Positions 46,379 through 58,109 of a DNA stretch of 64,000 nucleotides are shown piece after piece. Numbering within the stretch: the stretch's first letter is position 1; each line of letters opens with the position of its first letter. Location: contig CM074761.1 of the NCBI GenBank assembly GCA_037355855.1, positions 1,631,346 to 1,695,345 of the forward strand. The letters run 5' to 3'. This DNA is from Pseudo-nitzschia pungens (Eukaryota > Bacillariophyta > Bacillariophyceae > Bacillariales > Bacillariaceae). Under the pieces are notes generated by a model. That model did no database searches, was not told where the DNA came from, and saw nothing but the letters and a program-made list of their open reading frames with translations. Both the position numbers and the translations under genes were made by a program.

Positions 46379-47337
46379 CTTTATGATGTGAGATTGGCGT
46401 TTAGATGGTAACGGCAATACCCACAAATTTGTTCAAATTGTCCTGAGCGATTGGTGTCCTGACTTTCGACCACGCAAAGGGAAGACCGATACTATTGGTG
46501 TCTCGACTGTTGAGATACCGCTATCACAAGTTGTGATTTGGTACTTGACTGTAAACTACAATAATCCTTACTCAAATATCACAACAAAGGCGTGCAACTT
46601 TCAGAAGTAAGTTACGCACTCCTACTTGTTTTTCTTGTATTCATACTCGTAATACTCGTACTCGAACATAGAACGCACACCTCTTACCTCCCGGAAGGAG
46701 GTAAGATCTTACGAGTTGACTGAGAAAGATCACGGAAAAACTTTTTAAGATGAGAGAAAAAGCAGATCAGAAGAAACTTTCCGACTGACTCAATTGATTC
46801 ATCAAATCGTGGTAGGAAGTTGTTCATTCCCACTTAGCCGGCTAACTCGGACTTTTTGTCGGTCGTTATTGCTAAAAATCAAAACTGGTAATAACATCGG
46901 GGTGACATACCGGTATTTGTGAAGACCTACCGTACCGTAATTACGTTGTATGTTTTTCAAAAATCATTTTCGAACTTGTTTCTCAACACGATAAGTTACT
47001 CAACACAGCAATACAGTAAGTTCCGTACAAGGAAGCCAAATTTGCGGATCGAATAATAATCACCGTTCTCACAAACTTGTCGACAATTGCGATTGCACCG
47101 AAAGAAAAACCGGTTTTCAATTGACGTAGTTTTCAAATCAATGAAGAAACCTTGACGAAGACCAGGGAGGGAACGTCGTCAATAAAACGGTGTGCCGTAT
47201 ACAATTCATTTCAATCGAAACTATTATGTTGCAAGCAGAAGATATGAAAAGGGTCAATCCGCTGTGTGTTGTGTTGGAGCAAACCAGTGTCGACGACTAT
47301 AACAACGACTTACAATAACGACTACAACAATACGGAT
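46379..47337. other. Divergent spacer
   Basis: About 960 bases between the ABC transporter and BAR genes. Contains ATACCGGTATTT near 46909 and a CTTACCTCCCGGAAGGAGGTAAG inverted repeat near 46684-46706. No gene seen. Confidence 0.5.
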
Positions 47338-48342
47338 ATGAGTGAAGGAAAAAGGCGTCTTAGCAATAGTGGGATACGCGAGACTTCTGCCAACATCCTC
47401 AAGATTGAAGAACGATTGAATAACGCCATTGAAGTCGTTGCGATGTCACCTTATTCTATTACCAAGAATCGTAGTCCCGATCTCGTTCCTCTGACAACAG
47501 ATTATAAGCAATTGAAGAAAAAATTGCGAACACTGGTTGGGGTTTTGAAAACCTACCAAAAGCGCACACGAGATGTCGAAGAAGCTCGGTTCGAGATTGC
47601 GGAGCAATTGGCGCTTTTGTCCGAACAAACTCCTATTCAAGAAGAAGTTGGTTGTGAATTGGATAGCGAGGCAACCGAAAGATTACAGAAATTATGTCAG
47701 CAACTGCCTACATCTCCATCGCCAACATCCCCAACAATGTCTTTTGTAAACACAGAGAAACCTCTGAATAAGGTGGAGCCCTTCCCTATTTCTGTTTCAG
47801 ACGTTGCAAAAGACTATCGGAAGCGAACCGGCACTCGTATAACTAGTTTACGTGGTCTTTATCGCTTTGGGGCGGCTGAAGCAGTTATCAACGACATGGA
47901 GTACCAAACACAAATCGTCCAGTACGTTACACAATGGTTAGATACCATCACCGACCGGGTTGACTCGGGACTTCAGCGAGTTCGAAAACTAGCTTCGGAT
48001 CGTCTTCATTACGAGCGGAAGGTAGAAACACTCCGGAATCGAGCCGATGGCATGGAGGACAAAGGGAAAAAAATTCCAGTTTCTGCTGTCGAACGACTAT
48101 CGCGCAACGAGGACAAACTGAAGGATGCATTTACAGTCCACGAAAAAGAAGCCAGTAAGCTTTGTGCTCTCATCGAGTCAGTCACGCAGGAAGGTTACAA
48201 TGAAATGTACACGCTAATCAGGAATTACATCGAATGGGAAATAAATCGAACCGGAAGATTGAATAATATGACAATGCAACTGAGCGCAACATTGTCGTCG
48301 ATGAGTGACAAGATGACGAACATTGCCGTTAAAACAGACTGA
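47338..48342 (+). CDS. BAR-domain protein (amphiphysin/BIN-like)
   Basis: Predicted to bind and bend membranes, in endocytosis or vesicle traffic. The first ATG of the frame is 47338 (MSEGKRRLSN), giving 334 residues. Seen: a helix-rich protein with a coiled region at ~60-130 (YKQLKKKLRTLVGVLKTYQK), a Ser/Thr/Pro linker (QLPTSPSPTSPTMSF), and a BAR-like region at ~190-320 with YVTQWLDTITDRVDSGLQRV, SRNEDKLKDAFTVHEKEASK and EGYNEMYTLIRNYIEWEINR, matching the last BAR helix pattern of amphiphysin-type proteins. No SH3 domain follows. Intact and intronless. Membrane role is inferred from the family. Confidence 0.75.
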   Translation: MSEGKRRLSNSGIRETSANILKIEERLNNAIEVVAMSPYSITKNRSPDLVPLTTDYKQLKKKLRTLVGVLKTYQKRTRDVEEARFEIAEQLALLSEQTPIQEEVGCELDSEATERLQKLCQQLPTSPSPTSPTMSFVNTEKPLNKVEPFPISVSDVAKDYRKRTGTRITSLRGLYRFGAAEAVINDMEYQTQIVQYVTQWLDTITDRVDSGLQRVRKLASDRLHYERKVETLRNRADGMEDKGKKIPVSAVERLSRNEDKLKDAFTVHEKEASKLCALIESVTQEGYNEMYTLIRNYIEWEINRTGRLNNMTMQLSATLSSMSDKMTNIAVKTD

Positions 48343-48586
48343 TGATCTAACTTGTATTTCAATAGTTAGAGCATATTCCACGGCTACTTGAAACGGACTA
48401 GAAGGGTAACATGTTAACCATTCAAATATACTACACTGGCACAATGACATGCGATTGGCGCTTTATTTCAATACCTATATTACAGCGATATCAAGATTGG
48501 GCAATGCATCAGTGGACTCCAAAACTTGTGTTCGAATAATTCGTACGTGCTCAATAAAATCATTCCATGAACTGGCGGAATTTTGT

Positions 48587-50118
48587 TCAGAAGTATGTAG
48601 GCCCGACCTTTTGGATGCGTCTCGCACTTTTCTTTTGGCGAAACATCCTCGGGACCCACTGCTTCTGAATCTTTTCAGTTTTCGCATTTATCTGTATATC
48701 TTGTATAGGTTGAATGTCTGGTTTTACACGTACCTTATGCACATTCAAATTTCTGACACTCTGCTCATTTAGGATAGGTTTCAAATAAAAGTCCGGCATG
48801 TGGTCACGAAAAGTTTTGGGGACTTTTCTGACAAGGTTGTTGTATTTCTCATCTTCTGCTTCTTCATCCTCATCGTCCTCGTCGGCTGATGCTTGGTGTT
48901 GCTGAAACTCGTCCTCGCTTAACTTCAGCATTGTTTTTCTTGGCCGCATTCAGGAGCTCCTTCAAACTGGATTTGAAATCATCCGCTTTTAAGCTTATCA
49001 ATATTTGCCCATCATCTTCAATTATGATGGGTTCTACCATGTGCTCAAAGCCTAGGATTTGGGGAGGAACACTGGTCACGGCGTCGGTCCCCTTGACAAT
49101 GCGATAAAAACGAACCTTTTGGCCAAATTCTTTCCTTTTTTGATCAGTCACAGCTTTCATTGATTTGCAGATGGAACGAGGGCTTCCTGCAGTAACCGAT
49201 ACGAGCGTCTGCGGCAAAATGTCCCAGTTGTACTCCAACAAAAAGTACGTGGCCATGATATTCGCAATGCCTGCCCCCAAAGAATGTCCGACGATGTATA
49301 GTTTACGTGGTTTTTCGTCCTTGGTCAAGAATGGATCGACATGAATTTTTATCTCGGGTAGAACCGCTAAGAAGTTGTTGTACATTCCTGTGTGAACTCT
49401 AGGTTTGTAGTTATCGCCTTGGCAAAATAGGTCGCTAAAACCACTGCAACATCCGCTGAATCCTTGTTCGATGTCTTCCAACTCAAATGCCGATGTGGTC
49501 AGGTTAAAGTTTGTCAACCAATCAGAGAGAGTTGTGGTGCAGCGAAAAGAAATGACAATAGATTCGTCATTGTGTGCAACATACCCTAAGCAAGAGTGAT
49601 TCGACATGTGACCTTTGAGTTGCTGCAAATGTTGTTACTTTCATCAAAACGACAAAGGGGTAACTGTTTCGGTTCATGAGTCTTACCTTGAGTGTCCAGA
49701 AAGTGTCCTCCTTTGGTAATACCCGTCACATCTAGTTCACTATCTAGAATAAGACCACCAAGGTCCTCCTTGAGAATGTCTCGAAGCGGAAGATGAGCTC
49801 GTTCTTTGCTCCCCGTGATGAGTTTCATAGCTTGAAGATGCCACGGATTAGCTTTCGCTACTTTAGAAAGCGTCCCTTCCTTGTTGTCTATAATTGCCAG
49901 TTCCGAGTATATCTGAGACGTCAAGAAAAAAGGGAATGGCTTAGAGTGAAAGACTGATGGAAGAAGGAAACAATCCCAAAAAATTGGGTTTCGCCGCGAG
50001 ACAAAAAATGGGATCCAATTCGTCTTGGATTGTCCATTCAGAGCAACTTTTTTTTCTAACTTACCATTCCCCGAGAGATCTCGTTCAGGGTTTCATCAGT
50101 CCACCTGAAGAGCATCAT
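48587..50118 (-). CDS. Class 3 lipase, start uncertain, one frame break
   Basis: An alpha/beta hydrolase of the triacylglycerol-lipase class 3 family. Exons, in gene order: 50065-50118 (MMLFRWTDETLNEISRGM), 49687-49912 and 48587-49612, with GT-AG introns of 152 and 74 bases. Seen: VISFRCTTTLSDWLTN (the FRGT-type strand), the nucleophile elbow VGHSLGAGIANIM, an acidic residue in VKGTDAVTSVPP, a likely catalytic His in KTFRDHMPDFYL, and a Lys/Arg-rich C-terminus. A stretch of Asp/Glu (DEDDEDEEAEDE) precedes the His region. One extra A in an A5 run near 48945 breaks the frame there. No signal peptide is visible at the chosen start; an additional 5' exon is possible. Convergent with the BAR gene. 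Confidence 0.82.
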
Positions 50119-52140
50119 TTTTCATCTGAGGCGCCATGGTCAATAGGTGGACCTTTTGAGTTGCTACAGAATTAGTCTGTCGTTTTGTAGAACGGATGTG
50201 TTCTGTTGTTTGATTGAAGATCGATATGCAGTATGTCGATACATAATATTTGAGAATCAAGATTCGATAATGCTAAGAGCTTTACGCACCAGTACAGTAC
50301 TATTGCGCCAAAAGCTCTGATCTAGTCTTTCATAAATATCCCCAACACGCTAGCTCGGAGTTTCTCATCGGAAAAAAGGAGTACCGGTAGTCGTGGGTTG
50401 CCTTCTTGTTCACATACCTTGCGTTGAGCGCCGGCACATCACCGTAACAATCGTCCTACCGTATGAGTAAAATCAGTTCCACCAACCCGTAAACAATCGC
50501 TGATACTATCGAGGAACGCAATTGATAAAAATGGGCTCTTACTCAAAATAGCTTAATGCATGTGGATCCTTCACGACTATGATGCTGATGCTGTTACGAA
50601 AACTAGCTATTATTCGACGTTCCTTTCATTTCCTTCGGATGGGTTTCATTCCCTTCGGATGGTTTTCATTCCCGTCGGATGGTTGCGATCTCACACATTG
50701 AAAATGTTTTCAAGTCACGTCAGCAGCAGTGGGTGATTGCAGTTTGATAGCTAAGAATGAAAGATTTCAATGTGCTGGCTGACTATTTGAACTTTAGAGT
50801 CTGTTAATGGACATATCTTTCTAGAAAACAATCACAACACTTGGATGCACACCTAAGTTTGCCAGCCAATAGCAACATATGATACAACTAGTCACCATTG
50901 CTCATGAGGATGAGCTAGTATTTCCAGCAGGTCCCACTGTCACTCTTGGTTATTGGAACAATACTAACAGTTTTTGAGGATTGGTAAGATTTTACTTTTC
51001 AACATTGGGAATATGTGTTACTACAGTGTACTTGTTGAGGACTTGGTGCATCTATGCTGGGCATTGGAGGGAGATTTTGGAATGGCATCTGAGACAGAGG
51101 ATGATTGGAAAGTACTGTATTGTCATAGTAATTGACATTTTCGCTGTTTGTTAGATTTCAGAATGACGGACAAATAATCTTTAGCTTCAAAAAGTCCTCA
51201 CAAATTATTCTTACTACATGTAGGAGTACTACTAGTAGCTGTTGTGCCATAGTAATACAAAGATTCGGCTCTACCAGCCGTTGAAACATGCCCCCAGGAC
51301 CTTTATACCACTCGTACTACTAGTACTAGTAGTACTAGTACTTCTAGTCGCTGTCAAGGTTATTGATTGAGAGTGGTGGGAAAGTCATATGCAGTGGTAC
51401 GATAACTACCGGGTGTACGAAGTGGCTTCGTTTTTGTGTTCTCACACAAGTTTGTGCTTCTTTAGTAGGGGCTTGTTAACACGGCCGATGGGCGCCATCT
51501 ATTCCGATGGGGCACGTGGGTTGTGTCTTCTACAACAATACATATCTTGGATTTTTTCTGCCTTCCAAACATTCGGAAGCAGAAGATGAATCCGGAATTC
51601 GGTCAAGATTGATTCATCGGAATACCGACCAAAACAATGAAAGTGTGCCTAAGCCTTACTGACATAACGTACGATGCAAGTACTATTACTCGTGGAGCCT
51701 CCTACTGAACGGTAAGAGAACACCAACAGTGAATGGTAAACCTTAACCTTAGGCAAGATTTGCATACGAAGCACAACATTCATACCAGTAACTTATGTTC
51801 CAGGCACTTTTTTGGTATGCAGCGTGGGAAAAGTGGAAAACCTAATGGTAGGTTCGCCATTTCCTACTTTGTATGCGTGCCCAACACCCTCTTTTCGACA
51901 GGGCAATTGGAAACGTAGCCTCAAGATAAAAAGTGTGATTGATTTTACGTCACTAAGCGCATTATTACAAATGTGATTGATTAAACGCGGGACATGCATG
52001 CCAACTAAAAACGTAGAGCGCGTGTCACGCGTGTTGCCCGTGCTAGAGCGTGGGAGAACGTAAGCTTGTTGGAAGTTTTTCAGACCCCCACCAATGAGCC
52101 AATCAGGGTCCTTGTTTTGGACTCTTTCGTTGAAATAGGA
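50119..52140. other. Intergenic with short tandem and ACTAGT repeats
   Basis: About 2 kb, divergent. Three ~22 bp units TTCATTCCCTTCGGATGG (variants) lie at ~50627-50690. A GTACTACTAGTACTAGTAG cluster lies at ~51314-51352, and TACCGGTAG near 50386. No supportable gene. Confidence 0.55.
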
Positions 52141-53576
52141 ATGAAAATCGAAAACTTCACTTCCAAAAGATCAAAATCACGATTTCCTCGTGTTCGACGA
52201 ATCCGTCATAAAACAAATCCATCCAAGACGACAGTGACGATGGCAGCATCAATAGCAAGCGGAGCAGTAATCCTTTCGCCAAGTGCTGATACCGGAAGCG
52301 AAGTCCAAAGCCACGATGGCATTCACGGACTACACTTGCTTTCAACCGTCGTAGATTCATTTCTACATCAAGGAAACTCAAAAATCCGACAGAAGCCAAA
52401 CACTATTCCGATTGAAACTCGACACTACGGTGTCGCACAAGTATCGGCGTGTCCTTCTCCCACGGACAACACATTCCTCTCGGGAATATATCCTTATGGC
52501 TCACTCCAAGAGAAAGCGCGAATCACTGGACATTTAAGAAATGCCCTGAGGTTGCAATTGTCTCGTTCCAAAGGTCCCACTACATTCAAGAGTGCACTAG
52601 CTGCGATCCGATCTAAGACGGCTCCTCGTCTTCCACTCACCACATCTTTAGATTCCGAGGGGATGCGACTTCTCGGGCCCAACCTGATTCCAGATTCTCC
52701 TCCGTCACCCATTCATAACTTCTCTCGTCATCAGATGTCTTCCGCCCTTGACTCTTTCGACCATTTCAAATTTCATGAACAACGACTCACAACCGAAGAG
52801 ATAATTGCTGCCTCTGTGAAAGAATGCCGAACTACCAACACGGTTGGTGCTACGCCTCGGAAAGTCATCAAGAAAAAGAGCCGCACCAAAAGCAGCTCCG
52901 TCCGTGCATTGACGAAGGTCTCGGCCACTGCCTTGAAGGCAAATGATGAGTCGATCGTGTCCAAGAAAAGAATGGCAGAACTCAACTATATAAAACACAA
53001 GGCTGTTCCAATGAGGGAAAAATGGATGGCACGCTTCGTGGAATTGGCCGAATTCAAAAAGAAATACGGTCACACAAAAGTTCCTCACAACTTTCCCGAT
53101 TCCCCAAAGTTGGCAGAGTGGCAGGTACGTACGTACGTTGGAGGTCGTCTTCGGTTTCTTCGCACGGCTGCGACGATCTCCTGTCTCGCCTTGTTTTACA
53201 ACTCACACAAATGTGGCTCTGCCTCATCATTGTTTGACCGCAGAAGTTCCAGAGGCAACAGCGCAAACTCTTTGTCAAGGGGAAACATTCACAACTCACC
53301 CCCGAACGCGTGGCCCTGTTGGAAGACATAGGTTTCGTTTGGGAAGCGCGCATCGACGCTTGGGAGTCGCACTACCAAAACCTGAAACGCTTCAAGGAAG
53401 ACCGCGGACATTTGTACGTACCCGTTGCAAACACCGTCCTGAGCCAATGGGTGAAGCGGCAAAGAAAGCAGTACAAGAAATACGAAAAGGGGCACGAAAG
53501 TTCGCTGACGGACGACCGAGTGAATCGACTAAACCTGCTGGGTTTCATCTGGGACGGCCGCCAAGCCACCGACTAA
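52141..53576 (+). CDS. Helicase-associated (HA) domain protein
   Basis: The two helicase-associated repeats, common in diatoms but of unclear role, suggest nucleic-acid or DNA-repair links by inference only. Exons 52141-53124 and 53244-53576, GT-AG intron; 438 residues. Seen: a Lys/Arg-rich N-terminus (NFTSKRSKSRFPRVRRIRHK), a Ser/Pro-rich middle, and Lys-rich KVIKKKSRTKSSS, probably nuclear. Then come two HA units: ELAEFKKKYGHTKVPHNFPD...QRQQRKLF...LLEDIGFVWEA, and NLKRFKEDRGHLYVPVANTV...QRKQYKKY...LNLLGFIWDG. The intron falls inside the first unit. There is no helicase motif, so this is a stand-alone HA protein. The start at 52141 is the first ATG of the frame. Confidence 0.8.
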
Positions 53577-53836
53577 GAGCTGTCGTGACGGGGATCTAGG
53601 AGGGTACAACGAGATTAATCCGCTAGCAATGTTTGTTTCCATCAAAATGAATTGTATGTATGTAAAATAGTTCTATGTTTCGAGTTTCCAGTTGTCATGA
53701 ATTGAATGGTATAATTTCAATCAAACTCTAACCCATGTTCAAAATGCACCTGTCATGCATGATAATAATATATAATATAATATAGTACGGCACACTACTA
53801 TCCTTGCCATTGCACGAAAAAAGTGCGGTGCATCAA

Positions 53837-55901
53837 TCACTCCGGCTCGATTTCCATCCTTTTTATTTGGCGGTCGATAATGACCGTCCGGGTGTGCGGA
53901 TTGTATTGCGCAAAGAACGGTCTGGGCAGGCCCTCGCAATGCTTTCTCATCTTGATCTTCGCGTCCGATAGGCTGTCGGCGAGAAAGTACAACGGCTGAT
54001 AGGTGGTGATCGGAAATTCCTGCATCGCGGCCCTCGACGGGTCCCAGGGTTCGATCCGGGGTTTCGCTCCGCTTTCGCCGTCGCCGTCGCCGTTCTCTCC
54101 GAGGGCGTGCTCGAGTTCCCCAAAGCTCGAGAGCAAACCGGCGCCGTAGGCTTTCATCCGGTCCTCGCCCGTTTCCGCGTCGACTTCTCTGCAGAGACCG
54201 AATTCGACGCTGAACCAGTAGCACCGCGCGAGCTTTTCAATGTCTTCGTCGCTCGCTCCCAGGCTGGCCAGTCCGATTTCCTGACTGAAATCGCAGAAAT
54301 CCTTGTTCGCAAACATCGGAGCGTGCCCGAGAAGTTCGTGGCAAATGTCGGGTTCCGGGGTATAGAGGGGCTTGGAGTGGTGCTGATACAAAAAAACGCC
54401 ATCATTCGGAGCGGGAACGGTGAGGTGAGGTAAGGTAAGGTCAGGTCGGGTCTCCAACAATAATCGTTGCGGTCACGAAGTCGCGGCTTTTGCAGCGAAA
54501 CGCGGCGGACTGACTCACCCGAATGTATTGCGTGCAAAAAAACGTTCGATGGGCGAGACCGTTCAGAAAATCTCTGGAAGACAGGAGGCCGGCGACGGGA
54601 CGCAGCTTGAAATCCGTCGTGGCTTCCAGAAACGCCGAAATATCGTTCTGCTGGGGTATGCTCGTCCGGTTGTAGTTGCAATGCTCGATCATGAGATCCA
54701 GGGAGTGGAGATATTCCTTGCAGGCGTGCTTGTCCCACAAATTTTCCATTCGGTCCCAAACCTACGGCGGCGGAACGACGAACCGCGGTTGTTTGTTTCA
54801 TCGAACGTCGAAGGCAACGCAACGCAACACAACACAAAAAACGAAACGCAAAAACAGCCAACGCTTGCTGATGAGATTGGAAACGCGTCCGCGTCCGCGA
54901 GTTAGTTGGACGATTTGGTTTCGCGGCTCCGAAACGCGCAACGCGGGGACTCACCGCGGTCCAGCACTCGATCTCGTTTTCCGTGTACTCTATTTCGGCA
55001 ATGGGTTTGTCCCACCTGTGGTTCGTGGCAAAGGTTGCCAACTCCTGTCGGCGCTCGCGATACGTTTTGTCGTAAAAGCCGGGATGGTCCGCTTCGAGAT
55101 CCACGCCGGCGTCCAGCACTCGATTCGCTACCATGTCGAGTTCCGAAACGTGGCGAGGAAACCAAGCGACTGTGTTCGCGGTGGAATGTCGCGGATTGCG
55201 CAGTGTGTGTGTGAGTGAGAGAGTGAGAGAGTGCGTGTGTGAGAGTGTGCGTGTGTGTGTGCGTGTTTTCGCTCCGCGCATTGCATGGCTTGTCGCTCAA
55301 ACAACAGCGTCCCCGTTCGTTTCATCCGGAGAAGCAAGTCTCTTTTTGGCCAGCGATGGATCGATCATTGAAAACACGGCTCGGCTCGGCTCGGCTTCGA
55401 TATCCTAACCTTACCTTCTTTCTCGTCGAGAGTGAGGAGTTTCTCCACTCCAAAGTCTTTTAGCGTGGATATCAGATGGTTCAGTCGCTGATCCCCGTGT
55501 CTCGTCCGAAACGGCTCCCTCGACGTCGACGAAGAAATCGATCTTCCCGAACCGGGAGGGACGAGATTCGATCCTCCGGATGTTGACGTCGTACTTCCAG
55601 AAAAAACGCAAGGCGTCGTGCAGGACTCCGACCCGGTCGGGCAATTCCATGAGCAGAGACGTCAGGTTCGGTTCCTCGTCGTCCCCTCGCTCGGCGGGGC
55701 TCGGGTCGAACGAACCGACCCTTTCCGAATGAAAATCGGGATAGGGGATAACGGGACGGGGAATTCTCGTGGCTCGCGAGGGTGGAGAGATTCTTCCTCG
55801 CGGATCTCCGTCCGTTGTTGCTCGGTCCCGCGAAGGACCTCCAAGAAATTCCGGCCCAGGAATCGTGATGCGAGGGGTCGCGCGTGTAGCAGTATCCGCA
55901 T
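53837..55901 (-). CDS. Phenylalanine-4-hydroxylase (aromatic amino acid hydroxylase) with ACT domain
   Basis: An iron- and pterin-dependent enzyme converting phenylalanine to tyrosine. Exons, in gene order: ~55415-55901, 54955-55169, 54519-54761 and 53837-54382; introns 245, 193 and 136 bases, all GT-AG. Seen: an N-terminal ACT domain ([20 protein letters not shown], then [12 protein letters not shown]); [52 protein letters not shown] with the two iron-binding His; and [14 protein letters not shown] with the iron-binding Glu. The protein ends soon after [16 protein letters not shown], so the tetramerisation tail looks short. One extra G near 55500 breaks the ACT exon. The leader before the ACT domain (from an ATG at 55901) lies in another frame and its start is uncertain. 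Confidence 0.85.
55175..55270. repeat. GT/GA-rich simple sequence in the first PAH intron
   Basis: (TGTG)n and (GAGA)n runs inside the intron between ACT-domain and catalytic exons; on the gene's strand they read CA/CT. Confidence 0.85.
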
Positions 55902-56559
55902 TGTCGTTTTTGTCTCTCGTGTTTTTTTTGCTTCTCGAAACTACTTGTACTTGTATTCACCGAGACGAAATTTTGTGTTTTGAGAAGCGTTCGGTTGGGA
56001 ACAATGATGGCCAAAAGAGAACTCGAATACTGGTACTGATGAATACGGAGTGCGTTTACGACTGACTAATACTGAATGCCGGTGCAGTACACAGGACGGG
56101 TAGTTAGGGTGCGGTCCAGTACTTGCCTGCCGTAACCTTTCCGCCAAGTTGTCGCATTCGTTCTCGTCGAAGGAAAAAAAAAAGAGAACTTCGTCCGTGA
56201 CATCTGGAATCAAGAACAAGAGTTCATTCACACCTTCAAAAAATGGGCCGAAGCCATTGATCGTGAATCAATCGTGACATCCTCAATTCCGCGAACAAGG
56301 TACGGTAGGTCGCGACAAAGAAGGTCATTACCGGTGCCAGGTAATCGTATGCTCTTACCTACCAGTAGCCTAATTACCCCATCCTCGTACGTAGTAGGTG
56401 TAGAGTTTGACTGCCGTACTGGTACCTTTTACGATACCAGTAGGTAATCTTACGGTAAATTGACGGACATGGGTCGAAACCACACTTTTGAAAAGTGCGA
56501 ATATACACTTTTTTAACTTAGCTACTAATACTTACACTCCTACCCACTGAAACTACTAC
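55902..56559. other. 5' flank of phenylalanine hydroxylase
   Basis: About 660 bases with TTACCTACCAGTAGCC and GGTACC strings near 56330-56450. No gene seen. Confidence 0.5.
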
Positions 56560-56640
56560 CAACAACAACCCCAACAACCCCAACCACCCCAACCACCCCA
56601 CAACCCAACAACAACAACAACAACAACCCCAACCCCAACA
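56560..56640. repeat. C-rich pentamer repeat (CCCAAn)
   Basis: Imperfect ACAACCCCAACCACCCC-type repeats followed by (CAA)n. Confidence 0.8.
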
Positions 56641-56837
56641 GTGTTAAGAGTGGTGCGGTCGAGGTGCAAGTGTTTGGGTGATTCGATTGCTGGAGAAGAA
56701 GAACAACATGGGTAATGTATGTAAGGTTACCCGTATGATAGTTTAAAAGTGTGGGTAAAAAGTGTGAATTAGACCTAAAAAAAGTGTGTTAACGAACTGG
56801 TACCTAAATTGACTGGATGAAATTGATCGAATAAGTG

Positions 56838-57061
56838 TTCAAAAAATCCCGATGTATAAGTGTTTTAAAAACCCGGATGTATAAGTGTCAAAAAACCGGA
56901 TGCATAATTTTAAATGTCAAACAAACCCGGATGTATAATTTTAAATGTCAAAAAAACCCGGATGTATAAGTATAAATGTCAAACAAACCCGGATTTATAA
57001 TTTTAAATGTCAAACAAACCCGGATGTATAAGTATAAATGTCAAACAAACCCGGATGTATA
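56838..57061. repeat. Eight-copy tandem repeat, 22-31 bp units
   Basis: Units share CCCGGATGTATAA. The first three are spaced by about 23 bp, the next five by 30-31 bp, where TTTAAATGTCAAACAAA or TATAAATGTCAAACAAA has been added. The shift in unit size marks two phases of expansion. Confidence 0.9.
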
Positions 57062-57443
57062 GTAAGGTTACGGTAAGGTACAGTAACGAGAAGCATTATC
57101 ATCATCTAAGATACCGTACTGCTTTGATAGCGTTCATCAGGCATGAGGCATGAGGCAATCAGGCATCGGGTTCATCTCAATCAACATCGCGTCACATGTC
57201 ACATACAACAATATCTGCCAACCATTGTTATCGTTCGACTTCATCAAAGGACCCAGTAGCAGATCGACAGCATTTTGAACCAGAGAGGTCGGGGAAACGC
57301 TCTGCGCATTGCCAGCAACAATCAAGACAAGACTACCGGTACGGGTAATTACGAATACTATCTGGTCTCATTATTTGATTTCGCTGGTCCGGTCGGTGGG
57401 GTCGGTGAATCGGTGTCGATTTGAGGAAAAGTACTTTGCTACG

Positions 57444-57549
57444 ATGACACTACACGCAGTATCCACGAACGAAAATCCGTCGAAACGATGCGGAAACGAT
57501 GCGGGTCAAAGAGAAGTCGTGGTTCAAAACAACGAAAAAATTGCGCGGG

Positions 57550-57583
<34 letters not shown>

Positions 57584-58109
57584 AATGATGGATATCCGCG
57601 TCCCTTCCGGAATGATGCTCTTGGACGACAGCGACGGTGGTGGTGGTATTGCTGGTGATGGTGGAATTGCTGGTGCTGGTGGCAATGCCGTCGTCGAAAG
57701 GTCGCAACCGACCGAGACCGTACCGCAAAAGCCGGCCGAAAACCTCCGGGTCGACGACCGAGCGATTTTGGATTGCTGGAATCTTACCGTGGCGTCTCAC
57801 GAGGCCGTCGCCGTAGCTTCCGATTCGTCGAACACCGCCACGACGGCTCTGTCTTCTGCGTCGTCGTCGTCGCCAACGTCGTCGTCTCCGTCACCGGTGT
57901 CCTCGGACACGCTGTTGGACACAAAGTATCGTTGGAACGCGGTGGACGAGGCCCCGGCTGCAATTGCCGGTGTCGGTGAAGGTGGTGGTGCTTCGGGAAG
58001 TGCAAGTGCCCTTGATCCGCTCGAGGGTTGGCAACCGAAGCCGTTGGCTCTGCCGGTGTGGGCGGTCGATCCTTTCGAAACGGAAGAAGTTGCATCGAAT
58101 GGAAAATAA
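57444..58109 (+). CDS. Acidic low-complexity orphan with Trp motifs
   Basis: 221 residues from an ATG at 57444, intact and intronless. Seen: an Asp10 run at ~37-46, Gly/Ala-rich repeats (GGIAGDGGIAGAGGNA), Ser-rich segments, and three short Trp motifs, VDDRAILDCWNLTV, DTKYRWNAVDEAP and EGWQPKPLALPVWAVDPFE. The Trp motifs are the only parts that look conserved. I do not recognise the family. Being Asp-rich and lacking a signal peptide, it is probably soluble. Low-complexity runs make the coding call less secure than for neighbours. Confidence 0.55.
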
